The notes under the pieces are model-generated. The model had not been told where the DNA came from, made no database searches, and was given only the letters and a program-made list of their open reading frames with translations. A stretch of 19,807 nucleotides of DNA, from the NCBI GenBank assembly GCA_002284615.2, contig MU069727.1, positions 132,191-151,997 of the forward strand, read 5' to 3'. Position numbers and translations under genes: made by a program. Positions 7,985-16,329 of this stretch are shown one piece after another; the first letter of the stretch is position 1; every line of letters starts with the position of its first letter. This DNA is from Dunaliella salina. Its lineage: Eukaryota > Chlorophyta > Chlorophyceae > Chlamydomonadales > Dunaliellaceae.

Positions 7985-8802
7985 TCAGGCATATGAAAGC
8001 TGTGACCCTCCAAGGACAGACGATGTCATCAAGTACCTGCGACGCGTGGAGACAAATTTGTGGATATACTGAACAGAATGGGCATGAAGTTGTTGAGCAA
8101 GCTTAGTGGCAAGTAGGTAATCCAATCCTAGATGTTTAAATTGCTTCAGGGTGTGCTCAGTGTAAATAGTTCCACCTACACCCAGGAGAAAAGGGTGAAT
8201 TGCAATACCTTGAGCGCTAATAAGTTCACAATGGTCTGCATGCAGCTGCTTAACTGCATTCAACTGACACTCTGGCCTTGTGTCTCTACAGAACTTGATT
8301 TTTATGAGGTGCACATGGCATTTGTTTGCATAACTTCATGGGGTTGTCCCACGAGGCTAGTCCTTGTGGTCTTCTGCGTGAATCTGCGCAAAGCGTGATG
8401 GGAATGGGTAGGAGAAACTCCGTTAGAAGTATGTTTGGCATTGAAAGGGGTGATCAGAACAGCATCTGGTCGACTGGAGTTGAGTCTTTTCCTCTCTGGA
8501 AGGTTGCGAGGGAAGAAGTAGGCAGGTAAAGTTCTGTTTGAGGCATATGTAGGGAGTTGGAGATTGTGTTGTGCAAGTTTAAAATCGCTTCCTATGTCTG
8601 TGTAGACCGGGCCTGCTCCCACAGGGCTTTTGCTGAGGGCTTTAGTAATCATTCTTCCTGCAATATTATGGCGTTCAGTTTTCATGTTAGAGATGATATG
8701 GTTCTGGCAGCCTGAGAGCATGTGGAGTGAGCTGTCCAATTGGTAGTAGCCTGGGAGAGGGCATGTTGGATTAGTAGTAGACCTTTTGGAACAGACTGCC
8801 AT
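7985..8802 (-). pseudogene. LINE C-terminus copy 1: zinc finger plus PD-ExK-like nuclease, frameshifted
   Basis: Read on minus, 8802-8302 encodes CPLPGYYQLDSSLHMLSGC then TERHNIAGRMITKAL. This is a CCHC/H-type finger as found after RT in non-LTR elements, here with the second Cys replaced by Pro (CPLP). VYTDIGSDFKL, PERKRLNSSRPDAVLITP and HHALRRFTQKTTRTS follow. After a 1-nt deletion relative to copy 2 (about 8325), the frame at 8314-7985 continues CHVHLIKIKFCRDTRPECQL, HPFLLGVGGTIYTEHTLKQF and HAHSVQYIHKF. PD...(E)xK resembles a PD-(D/E)XK nuclease core, but this copy has K in place of the Glu (IKIK versus TEIK). It is a dead element remnant that runs head-to-tail with copy 2. Confidence 0.7.
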
Positions 8803-8974
8803 TTTTCGATTGCAGAGGGTTTCTGTGCGATACTATAGGATGGTGCTTTCCCTAGGCAGGAATGTGGGGCATATTTCTAAAGACATTGATGATTTTTTGT
8901 ATCTACTTGCGGTAAGTTTTGATAGTGAGAGTAGTAACCAGTCCTGGCATTGGCATATCCAAATTTATGTTTAG

Positions 8975-9695
8975 TTCATACTCAGAAGAAAAGAAAAGAA
9001 AAAAGCTACGTAGGCAAAGAAACTCTCCCTACATCAATTAAGGAAAGGAGACATGTTGGCTCAAAAAAGAGCCGTGTGCCCCTCCACCTCAAGGTATGAA
9101 AACGAGAAAGCTAATGTGGATCTGGAGGGTTACTAGCCTGGCTCTAGAACCTGGCTGTGGGAAGTATTCTTGTTTTCAATAGCGCGGCGTCCGGAGACTA
9201 GTTTGTGGGCATATTGGACAGAATGGGCACGAAGTTGTTGAACAAGCTTTGTGGCACGCTGGTGATCCAATCCTAAATGTTTGAATTGCTTCAGGGTATG
9301 CTCAGCGTAAATAGTTCCACCTACATCCAGGAGAATAGGGTGAATTGTAACAGCTTTAGCGTTAATAAGTTTACAAAGGTCTGCATGCTGCTGCTTTGCC
9401 GCGTTCAACTGACGCTCTGGCCTTGTGTCTTTACAGAACTTGATTTCTGTTAGGTGCACATGGCGTTTTTTTGAATGAAGTTCATGGGGTTGTCCCACGC
9501 GGCTAGTCCTTGTAGTCTTCTGCGTGAATCTGCGCGAAGCATGATGGGAATGGGTAGGAGAAACACCGTTAGAAGTATGTTTGGCATTGAAAGGGGTGAT
9601 CAAAACAGCATCTGGTCGACTTGAGTTGAGTCTTTTCCTTTCTGGAAGGTTGCGAGGGAAGAAGTAGGCAGGTAAAGTTCTGTTTGAGGCTTGAT
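8975..9695 (-). mobile_element. LINE copy 2: PD-ExK-like C-terminal domain with 3' tail, 5' truncated
   Basis: The minus-strand frame is open from about 9693 to 9133. It encodes ERKRLNSSRPDAVLITPFNA, HVHLTEIKFCKDTRPERQLN, AAKQQHADLCKL, HPILLDVGGTIYAEHTLKQF and RAHSVQYAHKLVSGRRAIEN, then SHSQVLEPG and a stop. RPDA and TEIK (Glu codon 9445-9447, Lys codon 9439-9441) give an intact PD-x(n)-ExK signature, followed by a Q...QH helix. Such a domain after RT and a zinc finger is the expected place for a restriction-like endonuclease that nicks the target DNA. The non-coding tail (9132-8975) contains ACGGCTCTTTT, TTAATTGATGTAGGGAG and a T/C-rich end, shared with 10952-11150. The 5' truncation at about 9693 abuts another LINE fragment. 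Confidence 0.75.
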
Positions 9696-9872
9696 GTTAA
9701 AGTAGAATTTTAGCTCAATGAGGTGGATATCTCTATCTCTGGGATTTGTGTTATTTGGATGATTTATCAAGGAGGACGTCGAGCGCTTCAATGATTCCCA
9801 TGCAAGAGTTTGNGGGGGGGGGGGGGGATCCCCCACAAAAAGGCACCTGAAGGCTTGGAGGGAAGCAAACAC
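9696..9872 (-). mobile_element. Fragment of a second PD-ExK LINE subtype
   Basis: Minus frame NHPNNTNPRDRDIHLIELKF continues as YFNIKPQ and then switches abruptly at about 9693 into copy 2 sequence in the wrong frame. RDRDIHLIELKF matches the ExK strand of the plus-strand copy at 15470-15505 (DRDRDIHLVELKF) better than copy 2, so this is a different subfamily into which copy 2 was inserted or joined. A G-run with an N (9812-9827) interrupts the upstream part. Confidence 0.55.
9812..9837. other. N plus poly-G run followed by GATCCCCC
   Basis: A single N is followed by about 15 G and then GATCCCCC. The run is self-complementary at its end (GGGGGATCCCCC). It is a likely assembly or sequencing weak point inside a repeat. 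Confidence 0.6.
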
Positions 9873-10039
9873 CCTTAATCCTCAAGAAATTAACAGGAAA
9901 GTAGTGACCAACAATTATTGGTGTGGGAAAACATTGAATTGAACAGTGTGCGCTCCCTTTTGTACCCCGTCGCATCTATTCAAAGACCTGGGCAAGCAGG
10001 TTATGAAGAATGTGAATAGGTTTTGAGCAGGCTTCATGG

Positions 10040-10330
10040 GATGACACAATTTCTCCTGCATGTGATGCCCTACATGATGTGCAGGGTGAACAGCATGTCA
10101 TTCTCAAGTGTACTCACCCCAGGTCTCTCCGGCATAAATATGCTTCCCTTTTTCTCTGGCCCTGGCTCCTGACTTGCCTGCTATTCACCATGTAAAGTCT
10201 TTTCATAAGTTTTCTGTCATGAAGCAAAACAACAACAAGCTTTCTCCTTTTGTACATGAACTCCTTCTCTCAAATGAAGAGGCTAGCAATCAGTCGTTTT
10301 TGACTGGAAGCCTTCTTTTTCCCTGTCACA
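10040..10330 (+). pseudogene. LINE zinc-finger / C-terminal fragment A
   Basis: The plus frame CDALHDVQGEQHVILKCTHP then RSLRHKYASLF has the C...H...C spacing and the LR-x-x-Y-x-x-L sequel of the zinc segment after RT in several LINE clades. A frameshift near 10150 leads to LPAIHHVKSFHKFSVMKQNN then NKLSPFVHELL, matching the related segment at 11459-11590. There are several stops and no intact RT. 9876-10040 shows nothing recognisable. Confidence 0.5.
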
Positions 10331-10639
10331 GGTTACCACAACCCGTAGCATGGAAGAGGCTTCGTGCTCACTGCTTGAAGGCCAAATCCTATTCATGGCT
10401 AAATGGTTGAAACTTTTGTGAAAAGTCTGAGTCGCTGAAGTGCTCATAGACATAGGCTCATCAAAATGAGCCTTCGAACTCTTGACCTCATTCCTTTTTT
10501 TGGCTTTAACAGCGCAAATGACCTCGGGATCAATGCCTTCCTAAATTAGACTTTTGTAAATTGCATAAGTTTTTGTTAGAATTGGTTCCATAATTTGATG
10601 CTGGTTGAGAATCCACCAGCAGCCGTTCAGCCAGAGTCA

Positions 10640-10775
10640 CAGGCTGTAAGCCAGCCCCTTGTAACCCTTGTAACCCTTGTTGTCTTTATACATCAAGTGC
10701 TGCCACTGTGCCGCCTCCAGCTGTTGTCCAGACCTTGTGTCTTCGCAGTACCTGATTTTAAGCGTGTGCACATGC
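10640..10775 (-). pseudogene. Decayed PD-ExK LINE fragment (KxR variant)
   Basis: The minus frame HVHTLKIRYCEDTRSGQQLE then AAQWQHLMYK aligns with HVHLTEIKFCKDTRPERQLN and AAKQQHADLC of copy 2. The ExK pair has become K-x-R, so the site is dead. Beyond it the reading runs into a short CCTTGTAA-type repeat (KGYKGYKG) and a stop. No PD half was found. Confidence 0.55.
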
Positions 10776-10879
10776 AACTATGCCATGCTAAACCACTGAT
10801 AGTGCACCTTCACCGTCCTTGAAGCAGGCAACACATGTTTTTGAATGGCTATCCAGTTACACTGGTTTAGAGCTTATGC

Positions 10880-11150
10880 ACGCTTATCACTTATACTTAT
10901 CACTCATCCATTGCAACAGTCCTCTCCTACAAAAAGTTTTACATGCAAACAGGGGTACTTCCCACAGCCAGGTTTTAGGGCCAGGTGCTTCTAGTAACCC
11001 TTTAGACCCCCATTAGCCTGTCTTGACTCATGTCCTGTGGTGGAGGGGACTCACGGCTCTTTATGTGCCAATGTGACTCCTTTTCCCTAATTGGTGTAGG
11101 GAGAAGTCCTTCACCTACATAGCTTTTTCTTTTTTCTTTCTTTCCATGCA
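10880..11150 (+). mobile_element. LINE 3' end (C-terminal tail plus 3' UTR), plus orientation
   Basis: GTSHSQVLGPGASSNPLDPH (stop at 11014-11016) matches the SHSQVLEPG end of copy 2. The UTR then shares TACTTCCCACAGCCAGGTT, GGTGGAGGGG, ACGGCTCTTT and TTGGTGTAGGGAG with copy 2 read on minus, and it ends in a T/C-rich tail. The coding part is severely 5' truncated, as is usual for LINE insertions by target-primed reverse transcription. Confidence 0.65.
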
Positions 11151-11299
11151 GATGTTTCCCTCAGTGCCAGGAACCCTTCTTGCTGGACTTCACACCTATT
11201 GCCCGCCATGAATGGCTTACATCATGTACATGCTTTCCAGAAGAAGGAACGCTCAGCTGACCCTGTGGACTTGAGCCAGCTAGTTTGGACCTCAGGTCT

Positions 11300-11627
11300 T
11301 GTCATGGAGCGCACTTCCAACCAACTTAAAATTGCACATATCACTTAAACTTCTTACGTCGTGCCCAAATACTTTTATCCGGACCTACCTCAACACGTTG
11401 CTTGTAGTGTGGCTCCCCTCCTCTCTTTATTGCACCTTTCCTCTCAGGTTGCTTCTTACTTGCCTGCCATTCGCCATGGACAGTCTTATCATATGCGTTC
11501 CTTTATGAAAGAGCAAAACAACAACAAGCTCTTAAATCTCCTTCATGGACTTTTCCTTTTTTATGCACAGGCTAGCAATCAGTCATTTAAATTGGAGACC
11601 CTCTCGTTCCTGTCCCTGTTCCTGTAA
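11300..11627 (+). pseudogene. LINE C-terminal fragment B, paralogue of 10160-10320
   Basis: The plus frame SYLPAIRHGQSYHMRSFMKE then QNNNKLLNLLHGLFLFYAQA aligns with the PAIHHVKSFHKFSVMKQNNN segment at 10174. Shared DNA includes CTTGCCTGC, AAAACAACAACAAGCT and GCTAGCAATCAGTC. It is a short remnant with no catalytic motif. 11630-11955 shows nothing I can assign. Confidence 0.5.
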
Positions 11628-11959
11628 CCAGGGTTGCCAAAAGCCATGCGACAAAGGGCAAGTCCACTCGAGCTGCTAGCTGGGGTTGCAGGTGTACTGA
11701 TTCTGCACTTTTTCATGTTGCTACTGTCCCTAGGAATTTGCATCTTGATTTAGGCAAGCATACACTGTGAAACATCGCGCGCTTTGGATTGCATGCACAC
11801 ACCCTAAGAGTTGAGACATCACTTTGGCAGAAGCACACTTCAGTTCGTGATAAATGTGACCTAGGAGGACTTCAAGATGAAAAATATTGTGTTCCTTTGT
11901 TCCTGCAGTCTTGTGTGTTCTCTTTGAAGGACTTATGAACATCTTTTTTCTTGTTTCTC

Positions 11960-12290
11960 CTCTGCAGAGTTCTTCAGGACGAGGCAGGCGCTTTTTACTA
12001 CACTCAGGCTAGTTTTGAGGATGTCTTTCATTTCTTACAGGACCAAACATTTTTTACCCATCGTTTCTCTCAAGACTTACTTTGTTGAAGAGCCGAGCAG
12101 CCAAGCTTCATGGCTGAAGGCAACAACCTCCTTGTAATCCTTGTAATCCTTACAGGACCAAACTGATGAGACTTATCGTTTATTTTCTGATCTCATGGAT
12201 ATTTATTCTATGGATGGAACAGTTCATCAGGCCGAGCAGCCAAACAACCTGGTTGAAGGTCAAACCCAATTGTAACCTTGTACCCTTCAT
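11960..12290 (+). pseudogene. LINE ORF C-terminus remnant with an internal duplication
   Basis: The plus translation includes VLQDEAGAFYYTQASFEDVF then HFLQDQT. It is followed by two related blocks: FFTHRFSQDLLC-stop-RAEQPSFMAEGNN (about 12045-12127) and DETYRLFSDLMDIYSMDGTV with HQAEQPNNLVEGQTQL-stop (about 12160-12281). Each block is preceded by TTACAGGACCAAAC and contains GCCGAGCAGCCAA, so about 110-120 bp was duplicated and diverged. The LFSDLMDIY...AEQPNNLVEGQ run looks like a conserved protein end, probably of the same retroelement group. No enzyme motif is visible. Confidence 0.4.
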
Positions 12291-12424
12291 GTTGCTATTA
12301 AGCTGCTCTTCTTCTCGCTGCATGGTGCAGGGTTGGCTGCAGCACACAGAGAATGCTAAGGCAGACACAAGATCTGGACCAGCCACACCAGCTTCACCAG
12401 CAAAAAATACATGGCACCCTTGGC

Positions 12425-12448
12425 ATAGGGCCAGGGATAGGGCCAGGG
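12425..12448. repeat. 12-bp tandem duplication ATAGGGCCAGGG
   Basis: Two perfect copies lie at 12425-12436 and 12437-12448, directly upstream of the SINE-like segment. Confidence 0.8.
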
Positions 12449-12469
12449 ATTAGAAACAGGACCGGCCCT

Positions 12470-12570
12470 GATCCTACCGGTTAGACCCCCGGAGGTCGGG
12501 GGTTCAATTCCGCTCAGATGCCCACATGTGGCATGTATAGCGATCTACCCTTACCTTCCTTACCTAATAG
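12470..12570 (+). mobile_element. SINE-like segment with pol III B-box and TTACCTT tail
   Basis: GGTTCAATTCC at 12501-12511 fits the B-box consensus GGTTCRANNCC of tRNA genes, and the flanking GTCGGGGG...CCGCTC can form an imperfect T-arm. No matching acceptor stem or clear A-box is seen, so it is not an intact tRNA. About 20 bp beyond, TATAGCGATCTACCCTTACC and TTCCTTACCTAA form a simple-repeat tail. The same tail (ATAGCGATGTAAACTTACCT) recurs at 18648-18667 inside a target duplication. A tRNA-derived SINE is the best explanation. Confidence 0.45.
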
Positions 12571-13330
12571 AAACAGCGCCGAACCTCAGTGGAAGGTGGA
12601 GCAAGTGTCACGCGCGTGGAGCGACGCGTGTGATTCATGTAGCAGGAGCCTGTGGATGTGGCAGCCTTCACCCTACTGGATGGAGAACCCTAGCTTCCAG
12701 ACCATGGTTACTTATGCCAAGGATTGTGCAAGGGAATTAGAATGGAGCTGGAGCCAATAAGTCGGCCTGAGCTGCTGGCATGCTTGTGTTAGTCCAAGAA
12801 ACCTCCTAAGAGCTCCCCATGCCCTGAGACCTGGGCTAATGTGTGTGTGTAGAACTCGCCTGTGTCATCTCATCCTTGTAGCTGGAGTGCCATCTGACCT
12901 CAGGTGCTCCCATGGCGTGTGTGAATGGGGGGGGGGAACAGACATCTTGTCTGTCCCCCCTGCTTGAAGTGTGAGCTGAGCCTTTTTGAGCCTTTAGACC
13001 TTCTTCTTAGTTCTGTCGTGGATGTTTTGCGGGCTCGCTAGAGCCAAACTCTTGTGCAAGCAAAGGGTGACCTCATCATCTTCGGCCATCAGAGGCCTTC
13101 GCTGCGTGCAGTAAGGCTCAAAAACATCTGTGCATAATTTCTATATTTTTCCTGTGGCCTTGTTTTCGAGTGGATCTCGCTAGACCGAATCTGTGGTGTT
13201 CCTTGATCCGCTCTCTTTGGAATCAAAAGCAGCTCATCAGTGAAGGCCATCACCGAGCAGCAAGGACTCAGAGCCCACTCGCCTTCTAGGACGTGTGGTA
13301 AGTGAAGAAAGGGGGAGCCAAAGCCAGGAA
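12571..13330. other. No gene recognised; contains one strong hairpin
   Basis: Short open frames (12518-12760) show no family resemblance. The only clear structure is the G-rich hairpin at 12931-12960. Loosely similar TCGCTAGA/CC phrases at about 13044 and 13178 hint at an old internal duplication. Confidence 0.4.
12931..12960. repeat. Imperfect hairpin, 13 bp with one bulge
   Basis: GGGGGGAACAGACA (12931-12944) pairs with TGTCTGTCCCCCC (12948-12960) around a TCT loop, with one bulged A. The G-run extends upstream to 12927. Confidence 0.75.
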
Positions 13331-13332
13331 TC

Positions 13333-13458
13333 TAGCCAGCATGCACCTTAGCCAGTACTAGCACTCCGCGTGCCCCAAGTACCTAGCCAGCACCAGCACT
13401 CCGCGTGCACCAGGTGCATTTAGCCAGCTTCAGCACTCTGTGTGCGCCAGGAGCACTC
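13333..13458. repeat. 36-bp minisatellite, about 3.4 units
   Basis: Units start with TAGCCAG at 13349, 13384 and 13421, plus a partial one at 13333. They share CAGCACTCYGYGTGCNCCA. The spacing is 35 and 37 bp. The array is followed by CAATAAAGC at about 13456, which could be a poly(A)-type signal. Confidence 0.75.
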
Positions 13459-13459
13459 A

Positions 13460-14825
13460 ATAAAGCTCAGCCTGCCTGCTAAGAGCATCGAATCTCAGCC
13501 TCACACCTAGAATCTCCAACATTCCGCCCTCCGCGGGCCCTAGCTAGTCAAGCCGAGGCCGCACTCATAGCAGTGTGGTCGAGGCGCAGGAGAGCAGCCT
13601 AAGCAGAAGGGGCAGCAAACACACTCACTCCTGTCCCAGCCTATCTCACCCCTGCCCAGCCAGCGAGAGAACTAGTCCAGCGAAGTTGTGGAACGCGACA
13701 CAAGAGGTTGAATGAGAGAGAGAGAGCGCATTCAATAAAATAACTTCACTTCAAAAACAGGTCACACCTCACACTTGGCCCTGCGATGGATTAACATAAC
13801 CACAATTACATGTGACAAGTTGGTTGCATCCTTTTGCATCTCCAGGTCTGATTCATAATTTCCATCTTATGAGGCTTTTTTATACATCACCTTGTATAAC
13901 CTCAAATCAAGTCAAAGCTTCATGTTCTGGGATGGTTTGGATACAGGCACCTTATTTGCTTCAGATAAACTGCTCATATGCAGATTCAGCTACGTAACCC
14001 TTTCTTAACCTTCAAGTTTCAGACCATGGCAACCCTGTGCTAAGAGCATGTAGAAAGCATGCCTACGTTCATAGAGAGTCCTCCCAACCTGATGTACAAT
14101 TAGGTCCATCTTGGCTGTAATAGTTTTATTCTTCTCAGAACCACTTGCACAAGTAAAACTAAGGTATTAGGAAACTCTCAAGTGCCTATCTGGAAGTTGT
14201 AAAGCACCCAGCAAACCGGCCTAAAAAAGAGGCAAACAAACAAAACAAGTGATTGCTGTCAGAAACGAAAAAAGGCAAGACTGAGCCCTGGGCTTTATGC
14301 ACACATGTACTGCGTTTATAAAGGGAATCACGCAATACGATGTTCACAGTTCCATCCTATCGCAGGTCCATGTGTGTATTGGAGGAAAGTTTTGCAGCCC
14401 CCCTCAGAAAGCTAGCTTTCCACATGGAACTCCATGCAGCTCCAACCTCACGAGGTAAACCAAGATTAAGCACATCTCCTCTCTCGTTGGATCATCCCCC
14501 AACTTTGAGAGACGCCGGCCCACATGTGCCTTGGTTGGACCAAATGAATGGCCTGCATGGACAACCTTGGGCCACAGAAAAAAGACAACCATACAGGCAG
14601 CGGAATACTCCCCGCATCATGTATGGAAAAGGAGGCACATTTGCTTGGAGCAACCGCAGCTCCTTTCACCTGTGAGTCTACGAAATTGCTGCCCTTTTTT
14701 TCTCAATCCTGCTGTTTCTGCCCTCTTTGCGCTGCATCACCCAAACCTTTTCCCTCGCCTAAAGCAAGTTGCAATATTATGCGGCTTTTCCTCCTTTTTT
14801 TTGGTCACCTTCCCCAACCCTGTCT
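13460..14825. other. No gene recognised
   Basis: This contains a short GA run (13710-13725) and a CAATAAAATAACTTCACTTC stretch at about 13732 that could be the 3' end of an old element. Open frames at 14340-14675 and 14531-14911 lack recognisable motifs. Confidence 0.4.
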
Positions 14826-14826
14826 G

Positions 14827-14911
14827 CGCCCGTTGCAGCCTCACTCCCGACTCCTATTGCTTCATGTGTAGCAGCCTGATTACAGCAAACATGCTGGCCT
14901 TGCTGAATTGA
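14827..14911 (+). other. CxxC...CxxC peptide, possible LINE zinc finger remnant
   Basis: The plus frame VCARCSLTPDSYCFMCSSLI then TANMLALLN-stop has C-x2-C-x8-C-x2-C spacing. It resembles the PDSxxHMLSGC segment before the PD-ExK domain in copy 1 and lies about the right distance (allowing for the TG tract) upstream of the ExK fragment at 15440-15800. The link is tentative. Confidence 0.25.
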
Positions 14912-14977
14912 GACATGCTGGCCAACAGCTGCAGCGGCACAAGAACAACAAGACTTGCTGGCCTTGCTGAACTGAGA
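14892..14977. repeat. Direct repeat, 64-bp spacing
   Basis: TGCTGGCCTTGCTGAATTGA (14892) and TGCTGGCCTTGCTGAACTGA (14956) differ at one base over 22 bp. They mark a small tandem duplication. 14978-15286 shows no recognisable gene. Confidence 0.7.
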
Positions 14978-15285
14978 GCCTGCAGCCCCACAGCCAACTC
15001 GAAGGGTTGGCCAATGCATGCACACAATGCCGAAAATTCCAGCTATTTGCAGAGACACGTGGTGAAACACATTGCGTTTACACTTGGAGCTGGCTAATCT
15101 TGGCCATGCATGATCCTGCAGGGCTGGCTCACTCAACTTTCTGGGTGGGCCCTCCCTCATGGTTGCCCTGGCCTCCCCCAACTGACATGTCCTCATGAGT
15201 GTTGCCACTGCTGCCATCATTCATTCCAGCACTTTGATGATGAAGATGGGAGTCCTGCTGGTGCCACCGAACCAAAAAAATGCGC

Positions 15286-15386
<101 letters not shown>

Positions 15387-15404
15387 GCCACCAAAGCCGC
15401 CCGA

Positions 15405-15800
15405 ATGCTCTCTTTGTGCGCTCTATGCCAGGCCAACCAGTCCACCTGGATCCCTCCAATATCCTTGATCGAGACAGGGACATCCACCTTGTTGAATTAA
15501 AATTCTGCCCTGACACCAACCCCTTCATCACTTTGGAACAGGCAGCAGATCATTTCTCTCACACTGTAACCAGACTCAAATCCTGCAGCTCAAGAAATCC
15601 TAACAGGAATTACAAAGTGACTCTGCATATCATCTTAATTGGTGTGGCTGGCACTGTTTACAATGAACATACAATCAAACCCCCTATGGATCTGGGCCTT
15701 ACCAAGTACAAAGCTGAATCAGTACCGAAACAGCTGAATGCCATCCGAAAATTGACATCCATCATTAACACCATATATGCTCCTCATTTTCAGGGGACTG
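15405..15800 (+). pseudogene. PD-ExK LINE C-terminal fragment, plus orientation
   Basis: The frame gives LDPSNILDRDRDIHLVELKF then CPDTNPFITLEQAADHFSHT, YKVTLHIILIGVAGTVYNEH and TIKPPMDLGLTKYKAESVPK with a QLNAIRKLTSIINTIY end. The ExK (Glu 15494, Lys 15500), the I-x-GVAGTVYNEHT block and the closing helix align with copy 2 (TEIKFC, LLDVGGTIYAEHT, LRAHSVQYAHK), although sequence identity is low. It is probably a distinct subfamily. The PD half was not found, and the upstream part is replaced by the TG tract. The reading frame continues into G-rich sequence to a stop at 15935-15937. Confidence 0.6.
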
Positions 15801-16058
15801 CTGGGGGTGGGGTGGGGGGGTTGCTGAGCGCGCGGCGGAGAACAACAGGAGAAGGAGAGTCCGAGCGTCCAGGAGCATGGCGGACAACCCCCCGGATCCT
15901 CATAAGCTCTATCTCTTGCTTTGTCCTAGGCTCGTAGTATCTAGTGTAGGCTTAGAGGGCCTTCTGGTGAGGCCTCTGCTAGCTTGTTAGTTAGGGGATC
16001 TTCCCTTAATGCACACGGCCTCCGGCTTGCGCAGATTTTTTCCTTTTTTTCTTTCTGT
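15801..16058 (+). mobile_element. Probable 3' untranslated tail of the plus-strand LINE fragment
   Basis: After the ORF come TTAGGGGATCTTCCCTTAAT, CACGGCCTCC and a TTTTTTCCTTTTTTTCTTTC tract. This pyrimidine-rich end is comparable to the other LINE tails, and a (GC)n(GT)n tract begins right after it. Confidence 0.35.
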
Positions 16059-16062
16059 GCGC

Positions 16063-16143
<81 letters not shown>

Positions 16144-16192
16144 TGTGTGTGCGCGTGTGTGTGTGTGCCCGCGCGCGCATGTGTTGTGTGTG
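16059..16192. repeat. Compound (GC)n-(GT)n alternating tract
   Basis: About 9 GC units run straight into about 30 GT units, then short CG and TG blocks (GCGCGTGTGTG, CCCGCGCGCGC) to about 16192. This is long alternating purine-pyrimidine DNA, the classic Z-DNA-prone composition. Confidence 0.9.
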
Positions 16193-16329
16193 AGCAACAC
16201 CTCCAATGCAGAACATGTCTTAAATGTGAAGGTATGTACACGTTCCACATGTTAACACATACAAGCGTGTGTTGCATAAAAGGAGTGCCCTGCCTGCACA
16301 GCTGCGGAAACATGCTGGTGAGTATAAAA

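Noticed and set aside
12470..12520. Intact tRNA gene
   Set aside because: B-box and part of a T-arm are present, but no matching acceptor stem, D-arm or A-box could be drawn.
12518..12760. 80-aa open frame with WMWQPSPYWMENP
   Set aside because: It overlaps the SINE-like tail, has an overlapping competitor frame, no splice or start support, and no family resemblance.
14777..15220. 147-aa minus-strand open frame
   Set aside because: Low-complexity Ala/Gly/Cys stretches over a duplicated segment and no motif.
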